Made by a program: the position numbers and the translations under genes. Under the pieces are notes generated by a model. The model saw only the letters and a program-made list of their open reading frames with translations, was not told the DNA's origin and did no database searches. 64,000 bases of DNA from Bradyrhizobium sp. WSM471 (GTDB lineage Bacteria; Pseudomonadota; Alphaproteobacteria; Rhizobiales; Xanthobacteraceae), in NCBI RefSeq assembly GCF_000244915.1, contig NZ_CM001442.1, forward strand, positions 2,604,001 to 2,668,000, given 5' to 3'. Of the stretch, positions 1-10,734 are shown piece by piece; position 1 is the stretch's first letter; each line of letters starts with the position of its first letter.

Positions 1-2255
1 CCATGTATTCGGACGTGGTGCTCGGCTTCGAGCATCATCATTTCGAGGAGATCCTCGACACCTTCAAGGACAGCCAGGGCTACACGCTCGACACGGATCT
101 CACCGCCGACGACTGGGTCGATCTGGTCGGCAAGTACAAGGACGCGGTCGCGCGCGAAACCGGCAAGGATTTTCCGCAGGATCCGCACGACCAGCTCTGG
201 GGCGCGATTGGCGCGGTGTTTTCATCCTGGATGAACGCCCGCGCGGTGACCTACCGCAGGCTGCACGACATCCCGGAATCCTGGGGCACCGCGGTCAATG
301 TGCAAGCCATGGTGTTCGGCAACATGGGCGAGACCTCGGCGACCGGCGTTGCCTTCACGCGCAATCCCTCGACCGGCGAGAGCAAGCTCTACGGCGAGTT
401 CCTGATCAACGCGCAAGGCGAGGACGTGGTGGCGGGCATCCGCACCCCGCAGGACATCACCGAGGAAGCACGCAAGGATTCGGGCTCCGACAAGGCGTCG
501 ATGGAATCGGCGATGCCGGAGGCCTTCAAGGAGCTGACGCGGATCTACACGCTGCTCGAGAAGCACTATCGCGACATGCAGGACATGGAGTTCACGGTCG
601 AGCAGGGCAAGCTCTGGATGCTGCAGACCCGCGGCGGCAAGCGCACGGCCAAGGCGGCGCTGCGCATCGCGGTCGAGCTCGCCAATGAAGGCCTGATTAC
701 CAAGAAGGAAGCGGTTACGCGGATCGACCCCGCCTCGCTCGACCAGCTGCTGCATCCGACCATCGATCCCAACGCCAAGCGCGACGTGATCGCAACCGGC
801 CTGCCGGCCTCGCCGGGTGCGGCCTCCGGCGAGATCGTGTTCTCCTCGGACGAGGCGGCCAAGCTTCAGGCCGACGGACGCAAAGTGATTCTGGTCCGGA
901 TCGAGACCAGCCCCGAAGACATCCACGGCATGCACGCCGCCGAAGGCATCCTGACCACCCGCGGCGGCATGACCTCGCATGCTGCGGTGGTCGCGCGCGG
1001 CATGGGCAAGCCCTGCGTCTCCGGTTGCGGCACCATCCGGGTCGATTACGGCCGCGGCACCATGAGCATCGGCTCGCGCACCTTCAAGACCGGCGACGTC
1101 ATCACCATCGACGGCTCGCTCGGCCAGGTGCTCGCCGGCCGCATGCCGATGATCGAGCCCGAGCTGTCCGGCGAGTTCGGCACGCTGATGAAATGGGCCG
1201 ACCAGGTCCGCAAGATCGGCGTGCGCGTCAACGCGGACACGCCGGAGGACGCGCACACCGCGATCAAGTTCGGCGCGGAAGGCATCGGCCTCTGCCGTAC
1301 CGAGCACATGTTCTTCGAGGAGACGCGCATCCGGACGGTTCGCGAGATGATCCTCTCCGAGGACGAGCAGTCGCGACGCGCTGCGCTGGCAAAGCTGCTG
1401 CCAATGCAGCGCGCCGACTTCGTCGAGCTGTTCGAGATCATGAAGGGCCTGCCCGTCACGATCCGCTTGCTTGATCCGCCGCTGCACGAGTTCCTGCCGC
1501 ACACCCATGCCGAGGTCGAGGAAGTGGCGCGCGCCATGAACACCGACCCGCGGCGCCTGGCCGACCGCGCGCGCGAGCTGTCGGAGTTCAATCCGATGCT
1601 CGGGTTCCGCGGCTGCCGTATCGCGATCGCCTACCCCGAGATCGCCGAGATGCAGGCGCGCGCGATCTTCGAAGCGGCGGTCGAGGCCGAGAAGCGTACC
1701 GGCAAGGCCGTCGGCCTCGAGGTGATGGTGCCGCTGATCGCCACCAAGATGGAGCTCGACCTCGTCAAGGCGCGCATCGACTCCACCGCGAAGGCGGTGA
1801 TGCGCGACACCAACACCAAGCTGACCTATCAAGTCGGCACCATGATCGAGCTGCCGCGCGCCTGCCTGCTCGCGGCCGAGATCGCGGAGAGCGCCGAGTT
1901 CTTCTCGTTCGGCACCAACGACCTCACGCAGACGACGTACGGCATCAGCCGTGACGATGCCGCGAGCTTCCTCGGCACCTACGTGTCCAAGGGCATCCTG
2001 CCGATCGATCCCTTCGTCGCGCTCGACCAGGAAGGCGTCGGCGAGCTCGTCAAGATCGGCGTCGCACGCGGTCGTAAGACGCGCGCCTCGCTCAAGGTCG
2101 GCATCTGCGGCGAGCACGGCGGCGATCCCGCCTCCGTCGCCTTCTGCCACGCGATCGGCCTCGACTACGTCTCCTGCTCGCCCTACCGCGTCCCGATCGC
2201 CCGCCTCGCCGCCGCGCAAGCTGCGCTCGGCAAGGCGATCGCGAGCCAGGCATAA
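1..2255 (+). CDS. ppdK: Pyruvate, phosphate dikinase, C-terminal ~750 residues (5' end outside window)
   Basis: Interconverts pyruvate, ATP and phosphate with PEP, AMP and pyrophosphate in the cytosol, linking glycolysis and gluconeogenesis. The frame is open at the window edge, so the start of the ATP-grasp part is missing; the first Met seen (position 3) is internal because full-length enzymes are roughly 870-1000 residues. Visible parts in order: remainder of the nucleotide-binding region, the swivelling phosphohistidine domain with TRGGMTSHAAVVAR (catalytic His codon at 978-980), and the PEP/pyruvate barrel with GTNDLTQTTYGISRDD and the GICGEHGGDP loop carrying the catalytic Cys (codon 2106-2108). 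A strong terminator follows, so it is probably the last gene of its transcript. Identity is firm from the two signatures. Confidence 0.97.
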   Translation, partial: MYSDVVLGFEHHHFEEILDTFKDSQGYTLDTDLTADDWVDLVGKYKDAVARETGKDFPQDPHDQLWGAIGAVFSSWMNARAVTYRRLHDIPESWGTAVNVQAMVFGNMGETSATGVAFTRNPSTGESKLYGEFLINAQGEDVVAGIRTPQDITEEARKDSGSDKASMESAMPEAFKELTRIYTLLEKHYRDMQDMEFTVEQGKLWMLQTRGGKRTAKAALRIAVELANEGLITKKEAVTRIDPASLDQLLHPTIDPNAKRDVIATGLPASPGAASGEIVFSSDEAAKLQADGRKVILVRIETSPEDIHGMHAAEGILTTRGGMTSHAAVVARGMGKPCVSGCGTIRVDYGRGTMSIGSRTFKTGDVITIDGSLGQVLAGRMPMIEPELSGEFGTLMKWADQVRKIGVRVNADTPEDAHTAIKFGAEGIGLCRTEHMFFEETRIRTVREMILSEDEQSRRAALAKLLPMQRADFVELFEIMKGLPVTIRLLDPPLHEFLPHTHAEVEEVARAMNTDPRRLADRARELSEFNPMLGFRGCRIAIAYPEIAEMQARAIFEAAVEAEKRTGKAVGLEVMVPLIATKMELDLVKARIDSTAKAVMRDTNTKLTYQVGTMIELPRACLLAAEIAESAEFFSFGTNDLTQTTYGISRDDAASFLGTYVSKGILPIDPFVALDQEGVGELVKIGVARGRKTRASLKVGICGEHGGDPASVAFCHAIGLDYVSCSPYRVPIARLAAAQAALGKAIASQA

Positions 2256-2287
2256 GCGGAGCGGCGAGTTGAAATGTTGAGAGCGAG

Positions 2288-2321
2288 AGAGGCGGGGCAA
2301 AACCCCGCCTCTTTCATTTTG
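2288..2321 (+). terminator. Rho-independent terminator after ppdK
   Basis: A perfect 10-bp stem (AGAGGCGGGG / CCCCGCCTCT) closes a CAAAA loop and is followed by TTCATTTT, 33 bases beyond the ppdK stop codon. Confidence 0.85.
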
Positions 2322-2373
2322 AGGCTTGACGGCTGCCACATCGTATTTGCGATCACCACACACTCGCTGTCAT

Positions 2374-2466
2374 CGCCCGGCTCGACCGGGCGATCCAGTA
2401 CGCCGAGACGTGAGTGCTTGAACGCAGAAGCCGCGGCGTACTGGATGCCCCGCCTTCGCGGGGCAG
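2374..2466. repeat. Intergenic palindrome of REP/BIME type
   Basis: Two small hairpins (CGCCCGG..CCGGGCG and GCCCCGC CTTC GCGGGGC) are joined by long complementary arms, ATCCAGTACGCCG and CGGCGTACTGGAT. This is the first of several dispersed palindromes in the window. The rest of the 2256-2746 gap (from 2467) shows no convincing gene. It has a short direct repeat, ATATTTACCGCG / ACATTTACCACG, near 2555-2600, of unknown meaning. Confidence 0.7.
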
Positions 2467-2758
2467 AACAGCGGGTGTTGATGTAGCGATGGAACCGAAC
2501 CGCGCGTCCCGCAATGACACGTGCGCGCAAGAGTTCCTTCACCATTCGCGTTGACCAGATATTTACCGCGTCCCGTCAGCGGACATTTACCACGCATGCA
2601 ATCACCCCCGTGAAAACACCTGCGATTGCTTGCGTGTGCCGCATGCGCCACGCCGATTAACGCCCCGGCAACCTAAATTAGATACTCACGAGAAAGATCG
2701 AATTGCACGGATGTACTGCGGCTCGATTTTCTAGCGTAAGCGTAGCGTGAGCGTATCG

Positions 2759-4213
2759 ATGTTTTTGTTGCGTACCCATCCGAAGGGCGCGCGGTTCGCG
2801 TCCTTCGGCATCGGTCTCTGCATCTTCGCATTGATGCCGAGAGAGACCGGCTATCAGGACATTGCCTCGCTGCTGGCGCGCCAACCCGGCGTCGCGGAGC
2901 GTTGGCAGAAGCAGGTGTTCTCTGCTGCGTCCTCCATACAACTCGCCACCTACAGTTTTTCCCGGCCGATCGGCACTTCGGTTCCGCTGAGTGCGATGGT
3001 TCGCCTCGCGAGCCTCGACGGTCGCGACGTCACCGGCGCGATCAGCCGCAATCCGGCGCTCCAGGCGCCGCCGCGCTACCAGGCCGCCGATTTTCCCAAG
3101 GTCGATCGCTCCATGAAAGGTGATCGGCTCGCAACGATTACACCGACGCAGGCCCCCGGAGCCGGCGCGCCGACGGCAGCGCCCGCGCAGGAAGATCCCG
3201 CGACGTCGAACAGCTCGGTGTTCGGCGCCAAGACCGTCGCGTTGCCACAGGCGATGTCGCCGGAGTCCGCGGCCGCGCTCGATCCCGAACTTGCGGAAGC
3301 GCTGCGCGCGCCGCCGCTGCCGCAATACACCAGTGCGCCACAACCCAGCGACGCTGCGCGCTCGCTCGCGCTCCAGCCGCTCGAAGCCCTGAAGCAGGCC
3401 ACCATTCCGGCTGCACCGCCACGCGATCCATTCCGCGTCAAAACCTCGAACCTGTTCTTCGGCAGCTCCTCGCTCGGAGGCAACGTCGAGAGCATCGAGA
3501 GCTGGCAGCCCGGTGCGGAGCCGCTGATCGTGATGCCCGACCCCGACATGAAGGTGACGGCCTCGCTGTCGCCGCCGTCGGAGGATATTGCGAAGGATAT
3601 CGAGAGCGGCGAGAGCGTCGCGTCGAAGGGCGAGGTCAACGTCGACAACCAGCGCGCCCGATCGCCGGCGGAGCGGCTCGCACTCGACGACAAGTCGCGC
3701 GCGAAGTCTGAAAAATGCCTCGCGGAAGCCGTCTATTTCGAGTCCCGCGGCGAGGCCGTGCGCGGCCAGATGGCGGTTGCGCAGGTGGTGATGAACCGCG
3801 TGTTCTCCGGTAAATATCCGGACACCGTGTGCGGCGCGGTCTATCAGAACAAGCACCGCCATCTCGCCTGCCAGTTCACCTTTGCCTGCGACAACAATGC
3901 CGACGTGATCCGCGAGCCCGAGATGTGGGAGCGTGCGAAAAAGATCTCGAAGGCCATGCTCGACGGCCAGATCTGGCTGCCCGAGGTCGGCAAGTCCACG
4001 CACTACCACGCCTATTGGGTGCGCCCGTCCTGGGTCGCCGAGATGAAGAAGATGTACAAGACCGGCGTCCACACCTTCTATCGCCCACGCGCCTGGGGCG
4101 ACGGCAGCGAGGAACCGAGTTGGGGGACGCCAGCGCAGACCGCTGCGCTATCCGCCGAGCTCATCCAGGAAGCCAAGAGCTCCGCCGAGATGGGCGCAAC
4201 CGAGCGGCGGTAG
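2759..4213 (+). CDS. SleB-like cell wall hydrolase (Hydrolase_2 family), membrane-anchored
   Basis: About 484 residues. A hydrophobic N-terminal segment (roughly residues 10-27) predicts a membrane anchor or signal peptide. A long Pro/Ala-rich linker of about 300 residues follows, then a C-terminal catalytic domain containing LAEAVYFESRGEAVRGQM, AVAQVVMNRV and the CQFTFACD segment. These are typical of the SleB/CwlJ family of peptidoglycan-cleaving enzymes; the Glu in YFESRGE is the likely catalytic residue. Alphaproteobacteria do not sporulate, so a role in envelope remodelling is inferred. The start is uncertain: an in-frame GTG lies 12 bases upstream at 2747 and neither has a strong ribosome site. 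It converges on nadC with only 3 bases between stop codons. Confidence 0.85.
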   Translation: MFLLRTHPKGARFASFGIGLCIFALMPRETGYQDIASLLARQPGVAERWQKQVFSAASSIQLATYSFSRPIGTSVPLSAMVRLASLDGRDVTGAISRNPALQAPPRYQAADFPKVDRSMKGDRLATITPTQAPGAGAPTAAPAQEDPATSNSSVFGAKTVALPQAMSPESAAALDPELAEALRAPPLPQYTSAPQPSDAARSLALQPLEALKQATIPAAPPRDPFRVKTSNLFFGSSSLGGNVESIESWQPGAEPLIVMPDPDMKVTASLSPPSEDIAKDIESGESVASKGEVNVDNQRARSPAERLALDDKSRAKSEKCLAEAVYFESRGEAVRGQMAVAQVVMNRVFSGKYPDTVCGAVYQNKHRHLACQFTFACDNNADVIREPEMWERAKKISKAMLDGQIWLPEVGKSTHYHAYWVRPSWVAEMKKMYKTGVHTFYRPRAWGDGSEEPSWGTPAQTAALSAELIQEAKSSAEMGATERR

Positions 4214-4216
4214 CCC

Positions 4217-5095
4217 TCACGCCTCGATATCCAGCGCGCAGTCGAAATTCGGCGCCGAATGCGTCAGCGCGCCGGACGAGGCGTAGTCGACGCCGGTCGC
4301 CGCGATCGCTGCGATCGAGTCCAGGGTGACGCCGCCGGATGCCTCCAGTTCGAGGCGTCCCTCGTTGAGCCTGACCGCTTCGCGCAACGTCGCAATGTCC
4401 ATGTTGTCGAGCAGCACGGCGTCGGCAAGGCCGGTGTCGAGCACCTCGCGCAACTGCGCCAGCGTGTCGACCTCGATCTCGATCTTGACGAGATGGCCGG
4501 CATGGGCGCGGGCGCGCTCCAGCACGGGCCGGATGCCGCCGGCAACCGCGATGTGGTTGTCCTTGATCAGGATCGCGTCGTCGAGCCCGAAGCGGTGATT
4601 GAACCCGCCGCCGCAGCGTACCGCGTATTTCTCCAACGCGCGCAAGCCCGGCGTGGTCTTTCGCGTGCAGCAGATCCGCATCCGGGTGCCCTCGGTGCGC
4701 GCAACATAGTCCGCCGTGAGCGTCGCGACGCCCGACAGGCGGCCGACGAAATTCAGCGCGGTCCGCTCCGCCGTGAGGATGGCGCGTGCCGGCCCCGAGA
4801 TCGTCAGCACCTGCTGCCCGCGGGCGACGCGCGCGGCGTCGCGAACATGCGCGCGTATCTCGATGTCGGGCGAAAGCTTTTGCAAGGTGGCGAGCGCCAG
4901 CGGCAAGCCGGCGATCACGCCGGATTGCCGTGCGACCAGGATCGCTTGCGCCTTCGTTGATTCGGGAATCGTCGCAAGCGAGGTGATGTCGCCGGCGCGG
5001 CCGAGATCCTCATCGAGCGCGCGCAGCACGGCCTCGTCGAGCGCGAGCGGGGAGAGGAAGGCGTCGGGATAGAGCAGAGAGGTCGGGGTGATCAT
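4217..5095 (-). CDS. nadC: Nicotinate-nucleotide pyrophosphorylase (carboxylating)
   Basis: Converts quinolinate and PRPP to nicotinate mononucleotide, CO2 and pyrophosphate, the third step of de novo NAD synthesis. The product has 292 residues, normal for the family. It contains the substrate-binding stretches [40 protein letters not shown] and [11 protein letters not shown], and near the end [24 protein letters not shown]. The frame is open further upstream, but the start at [11 protein letters not shown] fits family alignments and lies 11 bases after the nadB stop. It is the last gene of the nadA-nadB-nadC operon. Confidence 0.97.
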   Translation of the reverse strand: MITPTSLLYPDAFLSPLALDEAVLRALDEDLGRAGDITSLATIPESTKAQAILVARQSGVIAGLPLALATLQKLSPDIEIRAHVRDAARVARGQQVLTISGPARAILTAERTALNFVGRLSGVATLTADYVARTEGTRMRICCTRKTTPGLRALEKYAVRCGGGFNHRFGLDDAILIKDNHIAVAGGIRPVLERARAHAGHLVKIEIEVDTLAQLREVLDTGLADAVLLDNMDIATLREAVRLNEGRLELEASGGVTLDSIAAIAATGVDYASSGALTHSAPNFDCALDIEA

Positions 5096-5106
5096 GGCAG
5101 ACTCCG

Positions 5107-6711
5107 TCAGGCGATCAGGGGTTGCGCGGTTCGCGGTATCTGGCGTTCGGTCAGGCTGTCCGCGATCTCGTGTGCCGCCGTGAGCATGGTCATGGTGCGT
5201 TGCGCCAGGGCGGGCACGTCCGCGGCATGGTCGGAGCGGAAATGCGCGCCGCGGCTCTCGCACCGGTTCCAGGCCGACGCCGCCACGAGCAGGGCTGCCG
5301 TTGCCATGTTGCTGACCGCGATGCTCGTGGCCTCGCGTTCGAGCGTGGCGAAGTTGCGAACTGCGTCCGCAAGCCCGTCACCGTCGCGGATCACGCCGAC
5401 ATGGGTGCTCATCAGCATCCGCAGCCGCTTCACGGCCGCAGCATCCGGCGCGCCGTCCCGCGGCGTCGGCCCGTCCGCAAGGCGCGCGGGCGAGGCAATG
5501 GTGCGGCCGGCGATGTCGTCGGCGATGCGCGCGGCGTAGACCACGGCCTCCAGCAGCGAATTCGAAGCAAGCCGGTTCGCGCCGTGCGCGCCGGTGGACG
5601 ACACTTCGCCGCCGGCCCAGAGCCCGTCGATCGAGCTGCGGCCGCGATCGTCCACCGCGATGCCGCCCATGTGATAGTGCGCCGCCGGTGCGATCGGGAT
5701 GGCCTGCGTGGCGGGGTCGATGCCGGCGGCGATGCAGCTTGCATGAACGGTCGGGAATTTGTCGGCAAAACGTCCGCCCAGCGCCTGCCGCGCATCGAGG
5801 AAGGCGCCGCGTCCGGCCGAGATCTCCGCGAACACGCCGCGAGCCACGATGTCGCGCGGTGCGAGCTCGGCGAGCGGATGGCGCGCGGCCATGAAGCGCT
5901 CGCCATGGCCGTTGATCAGCGTCGCGCCTTCGCCGCGCAACGCTTCTGTGGCGAGCGGCGCGGGATCGCGGCCGACCATGATGGCGGTCGGGTGAAATTG
6001 CACGAACTCGGGATCTGCAATCACCGCGCCCGCGCGTGCGGCGATCGCAAGACCGGATCCGCTGGCCTCGCGCGGATTGGTGGTGACGGCATAGAGATGG
6101 CCGATGCCGCCCGTGGCCAGCACCACGGTGCGCGCGGCGAGCAGGACCGGCCGTGCGGCGAAATTGCCCGCTTCGCGCAATTGAAGGCCGGTGACGGCGC
6201 CGTCGTCGGTCAGCAGTGCTTCGGCGACGAAACCTTCGATCAGTCGAATTGACGGTGTGCGCCGCACGGCATCGCCCAGCGCCGCGATGATGGCGGCGCC
6301 CGCGCCATCGCCGCGCACATGCACGATGCGCCGCGCCGAGTGTGCGGCTTCGCGCCCGACTGCGAGCCTGCCTCCGAGATCGCGGTCGAACGGCACGCCA
6401 TAGGCGAGCAGGTCGTGAATCCGCGGCGCGGCCTCGCGCGCGATCCCGAGTGCGACAGCTTCGTCGACGATGCCGCCGCCAACGGCAACCGTGTCCGCGG
6501 CGTGCGCTTCCGGCGTATCGCCTTCAGCCATTGCCGCGGCGATGCCGCCTTGCGCCCATGCGGACGACGCGCCCTGTCCGAGCGGCGCGGCCGAGATCAA
6601 TGTCACGGGCCGCGGCGCGAGCTTGAGCGCGCAGAACAATCCGGCAAGGCCGCCACCGACGATGACGACGTCGTCGGAGCGGGGGAGGGTGTGGATGGTA
6701 TTTGTTGTCAT
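5107..6711 (-). CDS. nadB: L-aspartate oxidase
   Basis: FAD enzyme that oxidises L-aspartate to iminoaspartate, the first step of de novo NAD synthesis; the product is used by NadA. It has 534 residues. The N-terminal dinucleotide-binding motif is [17 protein letters not shown], followed by [13 protein letters not shown]. The FAD and substrate region includes [18 protein letters not shown] and QFHPTA, and the conserved [22 protein letters not shown] and [17 protein letters not shown] follow. The ATG at 6711 is preceded by GGAGAAAGCT, a good ribosome site; the upstream extension of the frame runs into a repeat and is rejected. Middle gene of nadA-nadB-nadC. Confidence 0.97.
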   Translation of the reverse strand: MTTNTIHTLPRSDDVVIVGGGLAGLFCALKLAPRPVTLISAAPLGQGASSAWAQGGIAAAMAEGDTPEAHAADTVAVGGGIVDEAVALGIAREAAPRIHDLLAYGVPFDRDLGGRLAVGREAAHSARRIVHVRGDGAGAAIIAALGDAVRRTPSIRLIEGFVAEALLTDDGAVTGLQLREAGNFAARPVLLAARTVVLATGGIGHLYAVTTNPREASGSGLAIAARAGAVIADPEFVQFHPTAIMVGRDPAPLATEALRGEGATLINGHGERFMAARHPLAELAPRDIVARGVFAEISAGRGAFLDARQALGGRFADKFPTVHASCIAAGIDPATQAIPIAPAAHYHMGGIAVDDRGRSSIDGLWAGGEVSSTGAHGANRLASNSLLEAVVYAARIADDIAGRTIASPARLADGPTPRDGAPDAAAVKRLRMLMSTHVGVIRDGDGLADAVRNFATLEREATSIAVSNMATAALLVAASAWNRCESRGAHFRSDHAADVPALAQRTMTMLTAAHEIADSLTERQIPRTAQPLIA

Positions 6712-6733
6712 AGCTTTCTCCAGGCTCTCAACT

Positions 6734-6875
6734 GTCGTCCCGGCGAAGGCCGGGACCCATAACCCCGACTGCGGGTTGTTGCGGCAAGCTGGAGCTGCCA
6801 GCCTGCCAATACCCACGCCCTGTGGTTATGGGTCCCGGATCTTCGCTCCGCTTCGCTTCGCTTGTCCGGGACGAC
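6734..6875. repeat. Long palindromic repeat between nadA and nadB
   Basis: Begins GTCGTCCCGGCG and ends TGTCCGGGACGAC, with inner arms GGGACCCATAACC and GGTTATGGGTCCC. Same general design as the elements at 28515 and 31765. It sits inside the nad operon, so it is probably transcribed and could act on mRNA stability. Confidence 0.75.
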
Positions 6876-6902
6876 GATTGTGTTTGTGGTTGGGAGTTGC
6901 CT

Positions 6903-8009
6903 TCAATTCTTCAAATTGATCATCCGCTCGACCGAGCGCCTTGCGCGGTCCGCGAGCGTGGGATCGATCGTCACCTCTTCACGAAGCGTCAGCAGGCTCT
7001 CCAGAATGTTGGCGAGCGTGATGCGCTTCATGTGCGGGCAGATGTTGCAGGGGCGCAGCATCTCCACATCGGGCAGCTCGGCGCGGACATTGTCGGCCAT
7101 CGAGCATTCCGTGATCATCACCAGCCGCCGCGGCCGCCGCTCGCGCACCCAGTTGATCATGTGCGCGGTCGAGCCCGTGAAGTCGGCCTCGGCCAGCACG
7201 TCCGGTGGGCATTCGGGATGGGCGATGATCTGTACGGAGGGATCGGCCTCGCGGTAGCTGCGCAGCTCGGCGCCGGTGAAGCGCTCGTGCACCTCGCAGG
7301 CGCCCTTCCAGGCGATGATCTTCACGTCGGTCTTCGAGGCCACGTAAGTGGCGAGATAGCGGTCGGGCAGGAAGATCACGCTTGGTGCGCCGAGGCTTTC
7401 GACCACTTGGACCGCGTTCGACGAGGTGCAGCAGATATCGACCTCGGCCTTCACCTCCGCGGAGGTGTTGATATAGGCAACGACAGGCACGCCGGGAAAT
7501 TTTTCGCGGAGCAGGCGGACGTCCGCGCCGGTGATGCTGGCGGCGAGCGAGCAGCCGGCACGCGTATCAGGAATCAGCACCGTCTTGTCCGGATTGAGCA
7601 GTTTCGACGTCTCCGCCATGAAGTGCACGCCGCACTGGACGATAATGCCGGCCTTCACCCTGGTGGCTTCGACCGCGAGCTGGAGCGAATCACCGCCGAT
7701 GTCGGCGACGCAGTGGAAGATCTCCGGCGCCTGGTAATTGTGCGCGAGGATCACCGCGCCCCGGGCCTGCTTCAGTTCGTTGATCGCCTTGATCGTCGGG
7801 GCCATCAGCGGCCATTCGATCGGCGGGATGACGTGTTTCACGCGCTCGTAGAGCGGTGCGGTGGCTCGCTCGACCTCCGGAGTCCATTCCAGCGAAGGCA
7901 TCGGCAGCGAAGGTCCGGTTCGCGCCTGCCCGGGCCGTGCCGGCGTGATGACGTGGCCCTGCGGCCGGTTGGCAAAGTCGTCGGGGCCGTAAATTCCAGT
8001 TAGCGGCAT
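6903..8009 (-). CDS. nadA: Quinolinate synthase NadA (4Fe-4S)
   Basis: Condenses iminoaspartate with dihydroxyacetone phosphate to quinolinate. The product has 368 residues. Conserved elements are [21 protein letters not shown], the [14 protein letters not shown] segment (Cys126), [11 protein letters not shown] (Cys238) and the C-terminal CNICPHMK (Cys321/324). Three Cys equivalent to 126, 238 and one of 321/324 would bind the oxygen-sensitive cluster. A YALAHHL-like start is absent; the ATG at 8009 is preceded by a purine-rich GGGAGGCTTG ribosome site. It is the first gene of the nad operon and has two matching inverted repeats upstream, probably NadQ operators. Confidence 0.97.
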   Translation of the reverse strand: MPLTGIYGPDDFANRPQGHVITPARPGQARTGPSLPMPSLEWTPEVERATAPLYERVKHVIPPIEWPLMAPTIKAINELKQARGAVILAHNYQAPEIFHCVADIGGDSLQLAVEATRVKAGIIVQCGVHFMAETSKLLNPDKTVLIPDTRAGCSLAASITGADVRLLREKFPGVPVVAYINTSAEVKAEVDICCTSSNAVQVVESLGAPSVIFLPDRYLATYVASKTDVKIIAWKGACEVHERFTGAELRSYREADPSVQIIAHPECPPDVLAEADFTGSTAHMINWVRERRPRRLVMITECSMADNVRAELPDVEMLRPCNICPHMKRITLANILESLLTLREEVTIDPTLADRARRSVERMINLKN

Positions 8010-8034
8010 CCAAGCCTCCCGTGCATGTCATTTA

Positions 8035-8113
8035 TACTCATTCTGAGCATATACAGAGCCTGAGAAATCCGGCCGACAGGCCGGAAATCATTTTAATATG
8101 CTCGATATGAGCA
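8035..8113 (-). promoter_or_regulatory. Paired inverted repeats upstream of nadA, candidate NadQ operators
   Basis: Two copies of T(A/G)CTC-N5-GAGCA: TACTCATTCTGAGCA at 8035-8049 and TGCTCGATATGAGCA at 8099-8113. Their centres are 64 bases apart, about six helical turns, on an A/T-rich background that suits a promoter. A short palindrome CCGGCCGACAGGCCGG lies between them. The window also encodes a NadQ-type regulator at 23081-24049, so repression of nadABC through these sites is the natural inference. I have not compared them with a database motif. Confidence 0.65.
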
Positions 8114-8341
8114 AATAGAAGATAACACGCCGCGTTGGGAGCCGCTAGATCTCGCCGCACACATTTCCGTCAAGTCGGCCCCCTTCGGCGCGTCGGCTGA
8201 GGCCGCGAGGAAATGCAATGCTCCCGCGCCAGCTCTTCACGGAATGCATTCGTTTTTGACTTGGGGGTTTCATGCAGATGCATTAAACGAGCTGGCTCGC
8301 GGCTGCCATTTGCGAATCCGCGACGATGCACGAGGAACAGC

Positions 8342-9595
8342 ATGTCGACACAGATGGGCGAGCTCGGTTCGGTCTCCCGTTCCTCCTCCTGGCGCACGCC
8401 GGCGATCATCATTCTCTGCGGCTGCGCGATCGGGATGCTCGGCTTCGGCCCGCGCTCGGCGCTGGGCTTCTTCGTGCAGCCGATGAGCCATGAATATGCC
8501 TGGGGCCGCGATGTGTTCGGCCTCGCGATCGCGTTTCAGAATTTGCTGTGGGGATTGGGCCAACCCGTCGCCGGCGCGGTCGCCGATCGCTTCGGCCTGT
8601 TCCGGGTGATGTGCGTCGGCGCTCTGCTCTATGCCGGCGGCCTGCTCCTGATGCGCTATTCCTCGACGCCGCTATCGCTGAACATCGGCGCCGGCGTCAT
8701 GGTCGGCTTCGGTCTCGCCGGCTGCTCGTTCAATCTGGTGCTGTCGGCATTTACCAAGCTCTTGCCGGCCGAGAAACGCGGCCTTGCGCTCGGCGCCGGC
8801 ACTGCGGCGGGATCGTTCGGGCAGTTCCTGTTCGCGCCCATCGGCGTGGCTCTGATCGACAATTTTGGTTGGCAGCAGGCGCTCACGGTGTTCGGCTTCC
8901 TGATGCTGCTGATCATCCCGCTGGCGCTGGCGCTCTCGACGCCGCCGGTCGCAAGCACGGCAAAGGCGGCGCCTGCGGACCAGCAGACCTTCACCAAAGC
9001 GCTCGCGGAAGCCTTCGGCCATCGCTCCTACGTGCTGCTGGTGCTCGGCTTCTTCACCTGCGGCTTCCAGCTTGCCTTCATCACGGTGCATCTGCCGGCC
9101 TTCCTGGTCGATAGCGGCATCTCCACGCAAATCGGCGGCTGGGTGATCGCGGCGATCGGTCTGTTCAACATCATGGGATCGCTGAGCGTCGGGTATCTCC
9201 AGAACAGCCTGCCCAAGCGCTACATCCTCTCGGCCATCTATTTCACCCGCGCGCTTGCGACGCTTGCCTTCATCTCGTTCCCGATCACCCCGTTCTCGGC
9301 GATTGCGTTCGGCGCGGTCTCCGGCCTGACCTGGTTGTCGACCGTGCCGCCGACCTCGGCGCTAGTCGCAATCATGTTCGGCACGCGCTGGTTCGCCACC
9401 CTCTATGGCTTCGCCTTCGTCAGCCATCAGGTCGGCGGCTTCCTCGGTGTCTGGCTCGGCGGCATCGTGTTCGAGCGGTTCGGCTCCTACATGCCGATCT
9501 GGTGGCTCTCGATCCTGTTCGGCGTGGTCTCGGCGCTGATCAATCTTCCAATCGTGGAGAAACCGGTCCAGCGGGCGGTTGCGCAGCCTGCCTGA
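8342..9595 (+). CDS. MFS transporter
   Basis: Major facilitator of 417 residues with about 12 predicted membrane segments, acting in the inner membrane. The loop between segments 2 and 3 carries GAVADRFGLFRV, a version of the MFS G-x-x-x-D-R motif; the N-terminal half includes GMLGFGPRSALGFFVQPM. The ATG at 8342 is chosen because GAGGAACAGC precedes it; 43 in-frame codons further upstream lack such a site. The substrate is not evident. It diverges from nadA across the operator region, but nothing else ties it to NAD metabolism. Confidence 0.88.
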   Translation: MSTQMGELGSVSRSSSWRTPAIIILCGCAIGMLGFGPRSALGFFVQPMSHEYAWGRDVFGLAIAFQNLLWGLGQPVAGAVADRFGLFRVMCVGALLYAGGLLLMRYSSTPLSLNIGAGVMVGFGLAGCSFNLVLSAFTKLLPAEKRGLALGAGTAAGSFGQFLFAPIGVALIDNFGWQQALTVFGFLMLLIIPLALALSTPPVASTAKAAPADQQTFTKALAEAFGHRSYVLLVLGFFTCGFQLAFITVHLPAFLVDSGISTQIGGWVIAAIGLFNIMGSLSVGYLQNSLPKRYILSAIYFTRALATLAFISFPITPFSAIAFGAVSGLTWLSTVPPTSALVAIMFGTRWFATLYGFAFVSHQVGGFLGVWLGGIVFERFGSYMPIWWLSILFGVVSALINLPIVEKPVQRAVAQPA

Positions 9596-9635
9596 TCGGC
9601 TAAACATCCCCTGAAACAAGTCAGGGAGTTTTGCT

Positions 9636-10622
9636 GTGGCGACGTTCAAGGCGATCCGGATCGACAAGGCGGACAAGGGCACCACCGCGCAGCTCACGCA
9701 GTTCGACGAAGCCGAGCTGATGGAGGGCGACGTCACCGTCCGCGTGGAATGGTCGACGTTGAACTACAAGGACGGCCTTGCGCTCACCGGCAAGGCGCCG
9801 GTGGTGCGCCGCTTCCCGATGATTGCCGGCATCGATTTCGCCGGTACGGTCGAGCAGTCCTCGCATCCGCAATGGAGGGCGGGCGACAAGGTCGTCTGCA
9901 CCGGCTGGGGCATGGGCGAAACCCATCTCGGCGCCTATGCCGAGAAGGCGCGGGTGAAAGGCGACTGGCTGGTCGCTCTTCCACAGGGCCTGTCGGCGCG
10001 CGACGCCATGGCGATCGGCACCGCCGGCTTCACTGCGATGCTGTCCGTGCTGGCGCTGGAGAAGCACGGACTGTCGCCAAACAGCGGTCCGGTCGTGGTG
10101 ACGGGCGCGGCGGGCGGCGTCGGCTCGGTTGCGACCGCCGTGCTCTCGAAGCTCGGATATCACGTCATCGCGTCCACGGGCCGTGCGTCCGAAGCGGACT
10201 ATCTGAAAGAGATCGGCGCGACTGAGGTGATCGACCGCAACGAATTGTCGGCGGCCGCCAAGCCCATTGCCAAGGAGCGCTGGGCGGGTGGTGTCGATAG
10301 CGTCGGCTCGACCACGCTCGCAAACCTGCTGTCGATGACGAAGTATGGCGGCGCGATCGCCGCCTGCGGCTTGGCCGGCGGCATGGACCTGCCGTCTTCC
10401 GTCGCACCTTTCATTTTGCGCGGGGTGTGCCTTCTCGGCATCGATTCCGTGATGTGCCCGATCGAGCCGCGGAAAGCCGCCTGGCAACGCCTGGCGTCCG
10501 ATCTGGATCGGACGAAACTAGCTGAAATTACTCACGAAATTCCGCTTTCCGACGTGCCGGAATGGGGCGCGAAAATCCTGGCCGGCCAGGTCCGCGGTCG
10601 CACCGTGGTAAAAATTGTCTAA
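9636..10622 (+). CDS. acuI: Zinc-free MDR oxidoreductase, acrylyl-CoA reductase (AcuI/YhdH) type
   Basis: 328 residues of the YhdH/YhfP quinone-oxidoreductase branch of the medium-chain dehydrogenases. Characteristic stretches are [17 protein letters not shown] near residue 35, [38 protein letters not shown] and the nucleotide-binding [14 protein letters not shown] near 150. No structural-zinc Cys cluster is present. Known members reduce acryloyl-CoA to propionyl-CoA with NADPH, detoxifying a reactive intermediate; the exact substrate here is inferred. The start is GTG. It follows the MFS gene by 40 bases on the same strand and may be co-transcribed. Confidence 0.85.
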   Translation: MATFKAIRIDKADKGTTAQLTQFDEAELMEGDVTVRVEWSTLNYKDGLALTGKAPVVRRFPMIAGIDFAGTVEQSSHPQWRAGDKVVCTGWGMGETHLGAYAEKARVKGDWLVALPQGLSARDAMAIGTAGFTAMLSVLALEKHGLSPNSGPVVVTGAAGGVGSVATAVLSKLGYHVIASTGRASEADYLKEIGATEVIDRNELSAAAKPIAKERWAGGVDSVGSTTLANLLSMTKYGGAIAACGLAGGMDLPSSVAPFILRGVCLLGIDSVMCPIEPRKAAWQRLASDLDRTKLAEITHEIPLSDVPEWGAKILAGQVRGRTVVKIV

Positions 10623-10734
10623 CAGCGTTCAGACTTTACCAACCATGCTGCTTCAATGTCGCCATGGTTAGTATGGTAAGCAGCGGGTAAAGAGATAAGG
10701 CATAGCCCGCTGCGGGGTTGGTTCGGAGTTGAGC

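Noticed and set aside
222..2363. A 713-codon minus-strand frame opposite ppdK
   Set aside because: Shadow of a well-identified gene.
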